Shown here one piece after another: positions 17,586 through 26,680 of a stretch of 64,000 nucleotides of DNA. A model generated the notes under the pieces. The model was given only the letters and a program-made list of their open reading frames with translations, was not told where the DNA came from and did not search any database. The translations under genes and the position numbers were made by a program. Source of the stretch: Streptomyces sp. NBC_01210 (GTDB lineage Bacteria > Actinomycetota > Actinomycetes > Streptomycetales > Streptomycetaceae); NCBI RefSeq assembly GCF_036010325.1, contig NZ_CP108549.1:3968001-4032000 (forward strand), given 5' to 3'. Each line of letters begins with the position of its first letter. Position 1 is the first letter of the stretch.

Positions 17586-17659
17586 TGGACCTGTGGGGAT
17601 TTGAACCCCAGACCCCCTCGATGCGAACGAGGTGCGCTACCAGACTGCGCCACAGGCCC
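17586..17659 (-). tRNA. tRNA-Ala (anticodon CGC)
   Basis: A full cloverleaf on the minus strand: acceptor GGGCCTG/CAGGTCC with the G3:U70 pair that marks alanine tRNAs, D arm with GCGC stem, anticodon stem CCTCG/CGAGG around loop TTCGCAT (anticodon CGC), T arm with GGTTCAAAT, discriminator A. CCA is not encoded. Its 3' end faces the AICE integrase, so it is the probable attachment site; the tRNA is intact. Confidence 0.95.
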
Positions 17660-17678
17660 TTGCAACGAGTGAAACCTT

Positions 17679-17698
17679 AGCACCCCCATTGGGGTGCT
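17679..17698. terminator. Terminator hairpin downstream of sepX/glpR
   Basis: AGCACCCC, loop CATT, GGGGTGCT. It lies 60 bases past the sepX/glpR stop on the minus strand and just before the tRNA, so it likely ends that transcript. Confidence 0.65.
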
Positions 17699-17759
17699 TG
17701 GAAATCCGTTCCCTCGCTGGTCACGGAAGCAGGCCGGCGGAGCCGGGACGCGTCCGCTC

Positions 17760-18875
17760 TCACTCGTTGGCGGCGCGCGGCCGGTCTTCTTCCGCGTACT
17801 GGTCGAAGAGCGGCGTACGGCCGCGGTCGCGGGTGCGGCGGGGCGGGGACGTCCGCTGGCGCGGAGGCGCATCGGCCGGCGGCTCCGCTTCCTGGGTCGG
17901 CTCCGCTGTCGAGGAGCGCGCCGAGCTCCAGGTCTCCGGGTCGCTGAAGTCCACACCGCTCGTTGCGCGCGGGGCGACCGGAGCGGTGACGTACGTCGGC
18001 AGCGGGACCGGGACCGGGTCCCAGCTGTCGCCGCGCGCCGGGCCGCGTTCGCGCTGCTGGTCGACCCACTCCGCATGGTCCGTCTGCTCGACCAGCGCGC
18101 GGCGTCCTGCCTCCTGCGGGGAGAGCGTGACGGCGGGCTCGGGCTCGGGGCGTGTCTCCTGTTCCTCGTCCGGCTCGACAGCGGACCCCGCCGCGGCCTG
18201 GTGCCGGCGCGGATGGTTCTCGCGCAGCCGCTGCGCTGCGGCCTCCGCCCGGCGCCGGTCCATGGTGAACGCGAAGCGTCGCCGCTCCTTGCCGCGCAGA
18301 TGCACGATGTACACGCTGAGGAGCACCGCGGGGAGGGCCGGGGCCCACAGGAGGCCGAGCCCGCCGACCGCGGCCACGATCGCGCCGAGGGTGAAGGCGA
18401 AGAAGAGGACCACGATGGTACGTCTGCGGCGGGCCAGGACCTTGGTACGGCGGGCGCGCTCGGCGGCGGCGCCGTTCGGACGCGGACGCCGGGTACCGGG
18501 CCGGGCCGACGGCCGGGACTGCGCCGGGGCCTGGGGCGGCTCCGCCTGCGCGGGCACCGGGCGCGCCGGGACGTCGAGCCGGGCTTCGGTACGGGCCGGG
18601 GGCGTGGCGAAGGCCCGGACGTCCACGGAACTCAAACGGTCCGTGGCCGCGTCCGGGTCCACGTCGGCCCCCGCCTCCTCGGCCGCGCGCTCTCGCAGCT
18701 CCTTGGCGTACCGGCGCTCCATCGCCCCGCGTCCGGACAGCAGCCGGATGGCGGTGGAGAAGCGTTCCGTCGGACGGGCTTCATTGAGCTCGTCCTGCCT
18801 GCGGAGCCACATCGGCACCAAGTAGGCGGCCCAGGCCCCGACGATGACTGCGTAGATGAGGCCACTGCTGCTCAC
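17760..18875 (-). CDS. sepX: SepX/GlpR divisome membrane protein
   Basis: 371 residues. N-terminal membrane span (LIYAVIVGAWAAYLVPMWL, about 6-24) followed by RRQDELNEARPTERFSTAIR; a Pro/Arg-rich cytoplasmic linker; a double hydrophobic hairpin (about 154-190); and a long charged tail ending in RPRAANE. This is the actinobacterial SepX of Streptomyces (GlpR in Corynebacterium), which supports FtsZ ring stability and binds the MoeA-like protein Glp. The gene neighbourhood agrees: moeA/glp, galU and a rimJ-like gene lie just upstream on the same strand. The name rests on the motif and this conserved order. Confidence 0.8.
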   Translation of the reverse strand: MSSSGLIYAVIVGAWAAYLVPMWLRRQDELNEARPTERFSTAIRLLSGRGAMERRYAKELRERAAEEAGADVDPDAATDRLSSVDVRAFATPPARTEARLDVPARPVPAQAEPPQAPAQSRPSARPGTRRPRPNGAAAERARRTKVLARRRRTIVVLFFAFTLGAIVAAVGGLGLLWAPALPAVLLSVYIVHLRGKERRRFAFTMDRRRAEAAAQRLRENHPRRHQAAAGSAVEPDEEQETRPEPEPAVTLSPQEAGRRALVEQTDHAEWVDQQRERGPARGDSWDPVPVPLPTYVTAPVAPRATSGVDFSDPETWSSARSSTAEPTQEAEPPADAPPRQRTSPPRRTRDRGRTPLFDQYAEEDRPRAANE

Positions 18876-19011
18876 ACTTCACACCGTAGAGGGGTTCGCA
18901 TGAGGGCATCCGCCAATTGGCCCGGTGTGTCGCACGATCTGGCTGATATCACGGACTTTTTTTGTGATTGTTCAGATCAGTTCATGGCTGACGGTGATCA
19001 ATTTCGAACAT
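18876..19011 (-). promoter_or_regulatory. AT-rich intergenic region in front of sepX/glpR
   Basis: From about 18945 to 19022 the DNA is unusually AT-rich for this genome, with runs such as GACTTTTTTTGTGATTG and AACATTTATTTTATTTC. It separates sepX from the rimJ-like gene, so it should hold the sepX promoter. AT-rich patches are favoured by Lsr2-type nucleoid proteins. I cannot assign a specific operator. Confidence 0.4.
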
Positions 19012-19623
19012 TTATTTTATTTCCCGTGGCGTTCCGGGTCGTACCTGGTGCCAGCGGCGGAGCAGTCCCTCCGGTACCTCTTCGGCCGTGAGCGCGAAGA
19101 CCAGATGGTCCCTCCACGCACCGTCGATGTGGAGATAGCGGGGCCGCAGTCCCTCTTCGCGGAATCCGAGTTTCTCCACAACCCGGCGGCTGGGGCCGTT
19201 CTCCGGGCGAATGCAGACTTCGATGCGGTGCAGTCCGACCGTACGGAAGCAGTGGTCGACGGCGAGGGCGACGGCCGTCGGCATGACGCCGCGGCCCGCC
19301 ACCGCCCGGTCGACCCAGTAGCCGACATGCCCCGAACACATCGAGCCCCAGGTGATCCCGGCGACCGTCAGCTGACCGACGAGCTGTCCCCGGTACTCGA
19401 TGACGAAGGGCAGCATCCGCCCGGCGTTGGCCTCGGCGCGCAGATGGCGGACCATCTGGCGGTAGGTGGGGCGTTGGGCGACCGGGCTGCCGGGGGCCGG
19501 CGGCGGAATCGTCGCCTCCCAGGGCCGCAGCCAGTCGCGGTTGCGCCGGTTGACCTCGCGCCAGGCCCGCTGGTCGCGCAGCTTTATCGGACGAAGGGCG
19601 ATATCGCCGTCCGCCAGGATCAC
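19012..19623 (-). CDS. RimJ/RimL-type protein N-acetyltransferase
   Basis: 203 residues from GTG 19623; a slightly longer N-terminus (LNTPFWPV) is coded upstream from a possible CTG start and fits the family better. GNAT fold: ALRPIKLRDQRAWREVN at the start, GYWVDRAVAGRGVM as the acetyl-CoA loop, then ALDHCF-like helix and RIEVCIRPENGPSRRVVEKL GF motif. These enzymes acetylate N-terminal Ala or Ser of ribosomal or other proteins. It lies in the cluster galU-moeA-moaC-mog-rimJ-sepX, conserved among actinobacteria. Confidence 0.85.
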   Translation of the reverse strand: MILADGDIALRPIKLRDQRAWREVNRRNRDWLRPWEATIPPPAPGSPVAQRPTYRQMVRHLRAEANAGRMLPFVIEYRGQLVGQLTVAGITWGSMCSGHVGYWVDRAVAGRGVMPTAVALAVDHCFRTVGLHRIEVCIRPENGPSRRVVEKLGFREEGLRPRYLHIDGAWRDHLVFALTAEEVPEGLLRRWHQVRPGTPREIK

Positions 19624-19640
19624 CGGCCAGAACGGGGTGT

Positions 19641-20315
19641 TCAGCTTGGGCTCCCGGGGGTCCCCCCGGACGGAGTCCGGGGGATGGGTCTGGGGTGGTC
19701 TCCGCCGCGGATCTGTTCGACGGCGTGGATCAGGAGCTTCTCCAGTACGGCGAGTCCGTCGCGTACTCCGCCGGTGGAGCCGGGGAGGTTGACGATCAGG
19801 GTCCGGCCGGCGACACCGGCGAGGCCGCGGGACAGGGCCGCGGTAGGCACCTTCTCGCAGCCGTACGCGCGGATCGCCTCGGGGATGCCGGGAATCTCGT
19901 GGTCGAGGACGCGGGCGGTGACGTCGGGCGTCCGGTCGGTGGGCGAGATGCCGGTGCCGCCGGTGGTGAGGATGACGTCGTACGCCGCGGCGACGCCGTC
20001 CCGCAGGGCCTGCTCGACGGGGTCGCCGTCCGGCACGACCCGCGGGCCTTCGACCTGGAAGCCGAGCGCGGACAGGCCCTCGGCCAGGATCGGGCCGCCC
20101 TTGTCGGCGTAGATCCCGGCTGAGGCGCGGTTCGACGCCGTCACGACAAGGGCCCGGTACGGCGCGACCGGCTCGGTCGCCTCGCCGACGGTCGCCTCGG
20201 GGGCGGTCGCCCGGGTGCCTGCCGCGTCGGGGTCTGCGGCTGTGAGGTCGGCGGCTTCGGAGCCGGGCCCGTGGCTGTGGCCGTACACCTCTCCGGCCCG
20301 CGGTGCCGGGCTCAT
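19641..20315 (-). CDS. mog: MogA/MoaB-family molybdopterin adenylyltransferase
   Basis: 224 residues. The first 50 residues are a low-complexity Ala/Thr/Pro extension; the domain follows from about 52: [20 protein letters not shown], then the molybdopterin-binding loop [17 protein letters not shown] and [13 protein letters not shown]. These proteins activate molybdopterin with ATP to give adenylyl-molybdopterin for MoeA. Its ATG overlaps the moaC TGA (ATGA). A low-complexity start could mean the true start is further in. Confidence 0.87.
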   Translation of the reverse strand: MSPAPRAGEVYGHSHGPGSEAADLTAADPDAAGTRATAPEATVGEATEPVAPYRALVVTASNRASAGIYADKGGPILAEGLSALGFQVEGPRVVPDGDPVEQALRDGVAAAYDVILTTGGTGISPTDRTPDVTARVLDHEIPGIPEAIRAYGCEKVPTAALSRGLAGVAGRTLIVNLPGSTGGVRDGLAVLEKLLIHAVEQIRGGDHPRPIPRTPSGGTPGSPS

Positions 20316-20791
20316 GACCGGATCCAGTCGCCGGACTTGCCGCCCGTCTTCTCCTCGACCCGGATGTCGCTGATGACCGCCGCCTTGTCCACGGCCTTGA
20401 TCATGTCGACGACGGTGAGCGCGGCGACCGAGACCGCCGTCAGGGCCTCCATCTCGACGCCCGTGCGATCCGTCGTCTTCACCGTCGCGATGATCTCCAC
20501 GGCGTCGTCCGCGACCTTCAGATCGAGTTTCACGCCGGAGACGGCGAGCGGGTGGCAGAGCGGGATCAGATCGGGCGTGCGCTTGGCGCCCATGATGCCC
20601 GCGATACGGGCCGTGGCGAGTGCGTCGCCCTTGGGGACGCCCTCACCGCGCAGCAGTTCCACGACCCGCGGTGATACCAGGACCCGGCCGCTGGCGCGGG
20701 CGGTACGTGAGGTGACGTCCTTTCCGGAGACGTCGACCATGCGGGCCGCCCCCGCCTCGTCGATGTGCGTCAGCCTGTCGTGCGTGCTCAT
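20312..20791 (-). CDS. moaC: Cyclic pyranopterin monophosphate synthase MoaC
   Basis: 159 residues; ATG 20791 ([11 protein letters not shown]) is chosen as the family start. [16 protein letters not shown] opens the domain, [13 protein letters not shown] and [20 protein letters not shown] form the core, and IKAVDKAA carries the catalytic Asp-x-x-Lys. MoaC converts the MoaA product into cyclic pyranopterin monophosphate, the first stable molybdenum cofactor intermediate. It is co-directional with moeA upstream (70-base gap) and coupled to mog. Confidence 0.93.
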   Translation of the reverse strand: MSTHDRLTHIDEAGAARMVDVSGKDVTSRTARASGRVLVSPRVVELLRGEGVPKGDALATARIAGIMGAKRTPDLIPLCHPLAVSGVKLDLKVADDAVEIIATVKTTDRTGVEMEALTAVSVAALTVVDMIKAVDKAAVISDIRVEEKTGGKSGDWIRS

Positions 20792-20861
20792 TGGTGCGGC
20801 GCTCCCGGTCCGGGCCCTCAGGGCCTGTGTGGGCAGACACGGTACCGCCACCGCACGCAGG

Positions 20862-22163
20862 TCACCCGATGAGGACCACTTCCACCTCCGCGTCGGGCTC
20901 GACCGAGGTGTCGGCCTCCGGGACGACGATCAGGCAGTCGGCGTGGGCGAGCGCCGCGATCAGATGGGAGCCGGATCCGCCGACCGGGGAGACGGTGCCC
21001 GATTCGGGGTCGTACGTACCCCGCAGGAACTGCCGCCTGCCGGAGGGTGACGACAGGGCCTTGTCGGCCTTGAGCACGGCACGGGCCTTCGGCCGGTGGA
21101 CGTCCTTCAGGCCCATCAGGGCACGGATCGCGGGACGTACGAACAGTTCGAAGGAGACGTACGACGAGACCGGATTGCCCGGCAGCGCCAGCAGCGGGGT
21201 GTGCTCAGGGCCGATCGAGCCGAAGCCCTGCGGCTTGCCGGGCTGCATGGCGAGCTTGCGGAACTCGATCCCGCTGCCCGGCACGTCCTCGTCGCCCACG
21301 GACGAGAGGGCCTCCTTGACCACGTCGTACGCGCCGACGCTGACGCCGCCCGTCGTGACCAGCAGATCGGCGCGGATCAGCTGGTCCTCGATGGTGGCGC
21401 GCAGGGTCTCCGCGTCGTCCGTGACCGCGCCCACCCGGTAGGAGAGGGCGCCGGCATCACGTGCGGCGGCGGACAGCGCGAAGCTGTTGGAGTCGTAGAT
21501 CTGGCCCTCGCCCAACTTCTCGCCGGGCTGGATCAGTTCGCTGCCGGTGGAGAGCACGACGACACGCGGGCGGGGCCGTACGCGCACGGTGCCGCGGCCG
21601 ATCGCGGCGAGCAGTCCGATCTGCGGCGGGCCGAGGACCGTGCCTTCCTCCAGCGCCAGATCGCCCGCCTGGACGTCGCTGCCGCGCCGGCGCACATGGG
21701 CCCCTGCCTCGGCCGGGCGGTGGACGCGGACCTCGCCGCTCGCACCCTCGGGGGCCTCGCCGGCCGGGCGCATCGTGGTGGCCGCTCCGCCGCCCGTACC
21801 GCCATCGGTCCACTCGACCGGGACGACCGCCTCCGCGCCGGGCGGCAGCGGAGCGCCGGTCATGATGCGCACGGCCTGGCCGGGGCCGACCGTGGGCAGA
21901 CCGCCGCCGCCGGCCGCCACATCGCCGATGACCGCGAGGACCGCCGGGAACTCCTCGCTGGCGCCCGAGACGTCGACCGTACGGACCGCGTACCCGTCCA
22001 TGGAGCTGTTGTCGAAGGGCGGCAGGGCGACCGGCACCGTGACGTCCTCGACAAGGACGCAGCCCTGGGCATCGGGCAGTTGCAGCTCGATCGGGTCCAG
22101 CGGACGGATCGCGCTGAGGATGTCCTCCAGATGGTCGTCCACCGACCAGGTCGTGCTGCTCAC
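20862..22163 (-). CDS. moeA: MoeA-family molybdopterin molybdotransferase (Glp-type)
   Basis: 433 residues with the MoeA layout: [13 protein letters not shown] near 53-65, [23 protein letters not shown], a STGSEL...YDSNSF ligand region, [17 protein letters not shown] and [18 protein letters not shown] before the C-terminal beta domain (from about 345). MoeA inserts molybdate into adenylylated molybdopterin. In Corynebacterium the homologue next to galU and glpR is Glp, a gephyrin-like divisome protein bound by GlpR/SepX. The same order here suggests this copy may serve division as well as, or instead of, cofactor synthesis. It follows galU by four bases. Confidence 0.88.
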   Translation of the reverse strand: MSSTTWSVDDHLEDILSAIRPLDPIELQLPDAQGCVLVEDVTVPVALPPFDNSSMDGYAVRTVDVSGASEEFPAVLAVIGDVAAGGGGLPTVGPGQAVRIMTGAPLPPGAEAVVPVEWTDGGTGGGAATTMRPAGEAPEGASGEVRVHRPAEAGAHVRRRGSDVQAGDLALEEGTVLGPPQIGLLAAIGRGTVRVRPRPRVVVLSTGSELIQPGEKLGEGQIYDSNSFALSAAARDAGALSYRVGAVTDDAETLRATIEDQLIRADLLVTTGGVSVGAYDVVKEALSSVGDEDVPGSGIEFRKLAMQPGKPQGFGSIGPEHTPLLALPGNPVSSYVSFELFVRPAIRALMGLKDVHRPKARAVLKADKALSSPSGRRQFLRGTYDPESGTVSPVGGSGSHLIAALAHADCLIVVPEADTSVEPDAEVEVVLIG

Positions 22164-22167
22164 AGCG

Positions 22168-23070
22168 CTACATCTCCTCGGTCACATAACTGCGAAGCCA
22201 GGTCCGGAACTCCGGGCCCAGGTCTTCACGTTCGCACGCGAGTCTGACAATCGCCCGCAAATAGTCGCCACGATCGCCGGTGTCATAACGGCGGCCCTTG
22301 AAGACGACGCCGTGCACCGGCCCGCCCAGCTTCTCGTCCTCGGCGAGCTTCTCGAGGGCGTCGGTGAGCTGGATCTCGTTTCCGCGGCCCGGCTCGGTCT
22401 GCCGGAGTATCTCGAAGACCGCGGGGTCCAGGACATAGCGGCCGATGATCGCGAGGTTGCTCGGCGCCTCGGACGGCTCGGGCTTCTCCACCAGCTTGGT
22501 CACCCTGACCACGTCGGACTCGCCGGTGGCCTCGACGGCCGCGCAGCCGTACTGATGGATCTGGGCGGGGTCGACCTCCATCAGCGCGATGACACTGCCG
22601 CCCTCCCGCTCCTGGATGTCGACCATGCGGGCGAGCAGCGGGTCGCGCGGGTCGATCAGGTCGTCGCCGAGGAGGACCGCGAAGGGCTGGTCACCGACGT
22701 GCGGGGCGGCGCACAGCACGGCGTGGCCGAGGCCGCGCGGGTCGCCTTGGCGCACATAGTGCATGGTGGCGAGGTCGCTCGACTCCTGCACCTTCGCCAG
22801 ACGTTCGGCGTCGCCCTTGCGGGTGAGCGCGCTCTCCAGCTCGTAGTTGCGGTCGAAGTGGTCCTCGAGCGGGCGCTTGTTGCGGCCTGTGATCATGAGT
22901 ACGTCGGAGAGGCCGGCCGAGACCGCCTCCTCGACGACGTACTGGATAGCAGGCTTGTCGACGACAGGCAGCATCTCTTTGGGAGTGGCTTTCGTGGCAG
23001 GCAGGAACCGGGTTCCGAGGCCTGCGGCAGGGATAACAGCCTTGCTGATCCTGGGGTGCGACTGAGTCAT
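22168..23070 (-). CDS. galU: UTP-glucose-1-phosphate uridylyltransferase
   Basis: 300 residues from ATG 23070 (MTQSHPRISKAVIPAAGLGT). The nucleotide-binding GLGTRFLPATKATPKEMLP loop, GDDLIDPRDPLL, GLGHAVLCA, EKPEPSEAPSN and GNEIQLTDAL are all GalU signatures. The enzyme makes UDP-glucose for cell-wall and polysaccharide precursors. It is first in the operon with moeA four bases downstream, and is divergent from the formyl-THF cyclo-ligase across a 94-base intergenic region. Confidence 0.94.
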   Translation of the reverse strand: MTQSHPRISKAVIPAAGLGTRFLPATKATPKEMLPVVDKPAIQYVVEEAVSAGLSDVLMITGRNKRPLEDHFDRNYELESALTRKGDAERLAKVQESSDLATMHYVRQGDPRGLGHAVLCAAPHVGDQPFAVLLGDDLIDPRDPLLARMVDIQEREGGSVIALMEVDPAQIHQYGCAAVEATGESDVVRVTKLVEKPEPSEAPSNLAIIGRYVLDPAVFEILRQTEPGRGNEIQLTDALEKLAEDEKLGGPVHGVVFKGRRYDTGDRGDYLRAIVRLACEREDLGPEFRTWLRSYVTEEM

Positions 23071-23164
23071 GCGATGCACACTATCCGGTAAGTATGGGCT
23101 GAAGATGAGCCTCCGGTTAACTTCGTGCTCATAGAGGCGCATACGCGAGGTTTGTGAAGGTGAC

Positions 23165-23758
23165 ATGAGCGGCGACTTGTCCGGAAAGAGTGCGGTACGA
23201 CGTGAACTCCTCGATGCCCGGGGCCTTCTGTCCACTGAGGACGTCCAAGAGGCCGCCGCGGTTCTCGCGCGACAGGCCCTGGGTCTCCCGGAATTGACCG
23301 AAGCGGGCACGGTCGCCGCATATGTCTCGGTGGGGCGCGAGCCCGGCACGCGCGCGCTGCTCGACGCGCTGCGCGAGCGGGGCGTACGCGTCCTGCTGCC
23401 GGTCCTGAAGGCGGACAACGACCTGGACTGGGGCGTTTACAGGGGCCCGGAGCATCTGGTGCGCGCGGGCCGCGGGCTGCTGGAGCCGGACGGCGAGCGG
23501 CTGGGCGTGGACGCCGTACTCGAAGCGGATGCCGTGCTCCTTCCGGGACTCGCGGTGGACGCGCGCGGTATGCGACTCGGCCGCGGAGGCGGTTCGTACG
23601 ACCGAGTCCTCTCCCGTCTCGCAGCCGCCGGCGCCGACCCCGCGCTGGTGGTTCTGCTGTACGCGAACGAGGTGCTCGTGCGGGTCCCGGAGGAACCGCA
23701 CGACCACCCCGTGCACGCGGTGGTGACACCCACGGCCGTCAGGCGCTTTACGGAGTGA
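23165..23758 (+). CDS. 5-formyltetrahydrofolate cyclo-ligase
   Basis: 197 residues from ATG 23165 preceded by GAAGGTGAC. SGKSAVRRELLDAR begins the ATP-binding part; LLPVLKADNDLDW and the strong MRLGRGGGSYDRVL motif (about 138-151) form the folate/ATP site. The enzyme converts 5-formyl-THF to 5,10-methenyl-THF with ATP, feeding the one-carbon pool. Its 3' end overlaps the convergent penicillin acylase gene by 11 bases. Confidence 0.92.
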   Translation: MSGDLSGKSAVRRELLDARGLLSTEDVQEAAAVLARQALGLPELTEAGTVAAYVSVGREPGTRALLDALRERGVRVLLPVLKADNDLDWGVYRGPEHLVRAGRGLLEPDGERLGVDAVLEADAVLLPGLAVDARGMRLGRGGGSYDRVLSRLAAAGADPALVVLLYANEVLVRVPEEPHDHPVHAVVTPTAVRRFTE

Positions 23759-26489
23759 GCTTGAGGTTGTCGACGGTCTTCGCCTTCACGGCCGCTTCGC
23801 CGTAGGCCCAGTCGAGCAGCTCACCGTTGGCCCACTTGTCCGTCTGGTCGGTGTAGTGCGCGCTGTACGCGTGCCCCGACGCACCGGTCAGACTGATCCA
23901 GCGGGACTTGTCCCAGTCGCCGACGTTGACGACCATCCGCATCGACGGCACCCAGATGACGCCGTAGCCGCCCGCCGCGTTCCAGCCGGTGGCGTTGACC
24001 GCCGCCTCGCCGCCGCCCAGGTTCCACGGGCCGCGGTTGAGGACGAACTGCAGGAAGCCGGGACCCTCGGTACCGAGGGTCTGGTTCTTCAGCGTCAGTT
24101 GGTGCAGCCTGCCCCAGCTCCAGCTGGTGGCGTCCTTGCCGAGCTCGGCCGTCAGCTCCCAGCGGGCGTCCTCCATGGCCCTGGCGAGCAGCTGGTCCCG
24201 CGTGGTGGTGGCCGCGTCCGTACGGCTGGCCGGGGAATGCCACCACTGGTTGTTCTCGTCCTTGAGGATCCTCCGCACGACCTCGAACCAGCGGTCGCCG
24301 CCGTCCGGCTGCGCCGACTCCGCGTCGCGCTGGCCGCACTCCCGCACCCGCTCGCTGAGCTGGTCGTCCGGGGCGGAGCTGTCGGCCGGGCGGACGTTGA
24401 GGCACTCGCCCTCGACCCGCAGCTCCTTGGGCAGCTTGTTGCCGAAGGCGAGCTTGAGGACATTGCGCCAGACCCCGTTGAAGTACGCGGCCGCGCCGGA
24501 GTCCGGCTCCTGGGTGTAGTCCCAGCCCTCCAGCAGCTTCTGCGCCTCGCGGACGTAGCTGTCCGAGACATCGATCTTGAGCAGATACGGCGTCAGCAGC
24601 TTGGCGATCTCGCTGCTGTTGTCCATCTGCATGGTGCGCATGTCTTCGGTGGAGATCTTCCCGCCGCCCTGGATCTTCGACTCGATGAGGTCGTTGATCC
24701 GCTGACTGCGGGCGCCGTAGGCGTAGTCCTTGGTCAGCAGGTACGGGTACTTCTTCGCATCGATCACCGACTGGTTGGCGGTGACGATGTAGCCGCGCTC
24801 GGGGTCGTACTCGTACGGCAGCTCATCGAAGGGGATGTAGCGCTTCCACTTGTACCGGGGGTCCCAGCCGGGAACGGGCTTCGTGCCGTCGCCCTCGGCG
24901 CGGACCGGGATCTTGCCGGGAGCCTGGTAGCCGATATGGCCCTTGACGTCGGCGTAGACGAGGTTCTGCGAAGGGACCTCGAAGTTCTTGGCGGCCGCGC
25001 GGAAGGAGTTGAAGTCCTTGGCGCGGTTGAGCTCGAAGACCGCGTCCATGGATTTGCCGGGCTGCAGCGCGGTCCACTGGAGCGCGACCGCGTATCCGGC
25101 GCCACGGTCAGCGGCGGGGGCGGCATTCGGGACGGGGGCCTTCTGGCCGACCTTCTCCAGCTCGCCGCTGCGGTCGGAGACCAGCGGGCCGTGGCCGGTG
25201 GAGCGCACCGTGATCGTCTTGGCGGAGCCGCCCGCGACCTTGATGACCTCCTTGCGGGTCGTCAGCGCCTTCTGCTCGTTGCCCACCTGGTAGCGGTCGC
25301 CGGTGAGCTTCTCGAGGTAGAGGTCGGTGACGTCGGCACCGAGATTGGTGAAGCCCCAGGCGATGTCCTGGTTGTGACCGATGATCACGCCGGGGAGACC
25401 GGAGAAGGTGTAGCCGGCGGTGTCGTACTGGCAGGTGGCCGAGACAGTCCGGCAGTGCAGGCCCATCTGGTACCAGAGGGAGGGCAGCGACGGCGCGAGA
25501 TGCGGGTCGTTGGCCAGCATCGGCTTGTTGGTCGTCGTGTACCTGCTGGAGACGACCCAGGAGTTGGAGCCGATACCGCTGCCGCTGGGGCCCAGCAGGG
25601 CGGGGATCGTGTCGAGGGTCTTGGAGAGCGCGGAGAGCTGGGAGTTGAGGCCCTCGGCTGCGCCCGCCGCGCTGTTCCCGCCGCCGCTGCCGCCGTTGGA
25701 CCCGTCGGACGGCTTGGCCGCCGGGTCGAACTTCCCGGCCGCGGGGTCTATACCGCCCCTGTCGACAATCGGCTTGTTCCGGTCGTACGGATAGGCCGGA
25801 TACAGGTCCTTGATCTGCTTCTCGCTGAGCCTGCTCGTCAGCAGCGAGCGGTCGATCTCGTCCTGCATATTGCCGCGCAGGTCCCAGGCCATCGCCTTGA
25901 GCCAGGCCACCGAGTCGACGGGCGTCCACTTCTCGGGCTTGTAGTCATTGCTGAAGGCGAGGGCGGCGTACTCGACCGAAAGGTCCTTGCCCTCGCGGCC
26001 CTTGAGGTAGGCGTTGACGCCGTCCGCGTAGGCCTGGAGGTACTTCTTGGTCGCGGGCGTGAGGAGGGTGTCGTACTCCTTCTGCGCCACCTGTCGCCAG
26101 CCGAGAGTGCGCAAGAAGGCGTCCGTCTCGACCTGTCCCGAGCCGAACATCTCGGAGAGCCGGCCGGCCGTCATATGACGGCGGACGTCCATCTCCCAGA
26201 AGCGGTCCTGCGCCTGGACGAAGCCCTGGGCGCGGAACAGGTCCTGGTCGCTGTCCGCATAGATCTGCGGGATGCCGTAATTGTCGCGTCTGACCTCGAC
26301 CGGGCCGGAGAGGCCGTCGAGTTTGACCGTTCCGGTGGTCTGCGGGAACGAGGCGCGCACGGTACTGATGCTCCAGTACGTCCCATATCCGACACCCGCG
26401 ACAAGCGCCAGCACCAGGACGATCACGAGCAGGCGGGCGCGTCGCCCCTTCTTCTTCTTGGGGGAAGAGGCGGTTGTGTTGGCGGGCAT
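23748..26489 (-). CDS. Membrane-anchored penicillin acylase family (Ntn) amidase
   Basis: 913 residues; ATG 26489 gives MPANTTASSPKKKKGRRARL followed by a membrane anchor (20-38), so the enzyme sits outside the cell. The alpha-chain region starts GPVEVRRDNYGIPQIYA. The autocatalytic cut precedes Ser308 in GSGIGSNSW, the N-terminal nucleophile; the spacer before it contains a Gly/Ser stretch (264-276). GVIIGHNQDIAWGFTNLG and the LQWTALQPG region follow. Family members hydrolyse acylated amides such as penicillins or acyl-homoserine lactones. Actual substrate unknown. Confidence 0.9.
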   Translation of the reverse strand: MPANTTASSPKKKKGRRARLLVIVLVLALVAGVGYGTYWSISTVRASFPQTTGTVKLDGLSGPVEVRRDNYGIPQIYADSDQDLFRAQGFVQAQDRFWEMDVRRHMTAGRLSEMFGSGQVETDAFLRTLGWRQVAQKEYDTLLTPATKKYLQAYADGVNAYLKGREGKDLSVEYAALAFSNDYKPEKWTPVDSVAWLKAMAWDLRGNMQDEIDRSLLTSRLSEKQIKDLYPAYPYDRNKPIVDRGGIDPAAGKFDPAAKPSDGSNGGSGGGNSAAGAAEGLNSQLSALSKTLDTIPALLGPSGSGIGSNSWVVSSRYTTTNKPMLANDPHLAPSLPSLWYQMGLHCRTVSATCQYDTAGYTFSGLPGVIIGHNQDIAWGFTNLGADVTDLYLEKLTGDRYQVGNEQKALTTRKEVIKVAGGSAKTITVRSTGHGPLVSDRSGELEKVGQKAPVPNAAPAADRGAGYAVALQWTALQPGKSMDAVFELNRAKDFNSFRAAAKNFEVPSQNLVYADVKGHIGYQAPGKIPVRAEGDGTKPVPGWDPRYKWKRYIPFDELPYEYDPERGYIVTANQSVIDAKKYPYLLTKDYAYGARSQRINDLIESKIQGGGKISTEDMRTMQMDNSSEIAKLLTPYLLKIDVSDSYVREAQKLLEGWDYTQEPDSGAAAYFNGVWRNVLKLAFGNKLPKELRVEGECLNVRPADSSAPDDQLSERVRECGQRDAESAQPDGGDRWFEVVRRILKDENNQWWHSPASRTDAATTTRDQLLARAMEDARWELTAELGKDATSWSWGRLHQLTLKNQTLGTEGPGFLQFVLNRGPWNLGGGEAAVNATGWNAAGGYGVIWVPSMRMVVNVGDWDKSRWISLTGASGHAYSAHYTDQTDKWANGELLDWAYGEAAVKAKTVDNLKLTP

Positions 26490-26680
26490 CGCTGTCCTTC
26501 GAGGCGCAGGCTGGTCCTGGAGTGCTGGGAGCAACCATAGGCGCAGAGCTCCACCGGCCCGGACGCGGTATCCGTAAGGCGACAGCCGGACCCTCGCTCG
26601 CACGGATGATCGACCCGTCAAGGAAACGTTAAAGATTAGGTAAGGTAACGAAGTGTCGCCGGCTGGATGAGCGATCCGGC

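Larger units (their letters stand above)
9146..17586 (+). mobile_element. Actinomycete integrative and conjugative element (AICE), transfer-replication-integration arm
   Basis: Twelve co-oriented, tightly packed genes: FtsK-like transfer ATPase, small spread-type proteins, cytosine methyltransferase, ASCH protein, Rep, excisionase and integrase, ending at the 3' end of tRNA-Ala. This order is that of pSAM2-like elements, which excise, replicate by rolling circle and move as double-stranded DNA. The right boundary is the tRNA. No second copy of the tRNA 3' end was found to the left within the window, so the left boundary is open. The usual KorSA/Pra-type regulators are absent just upstream, where the Tn3 transposase lies. 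Confidence 0.85.
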
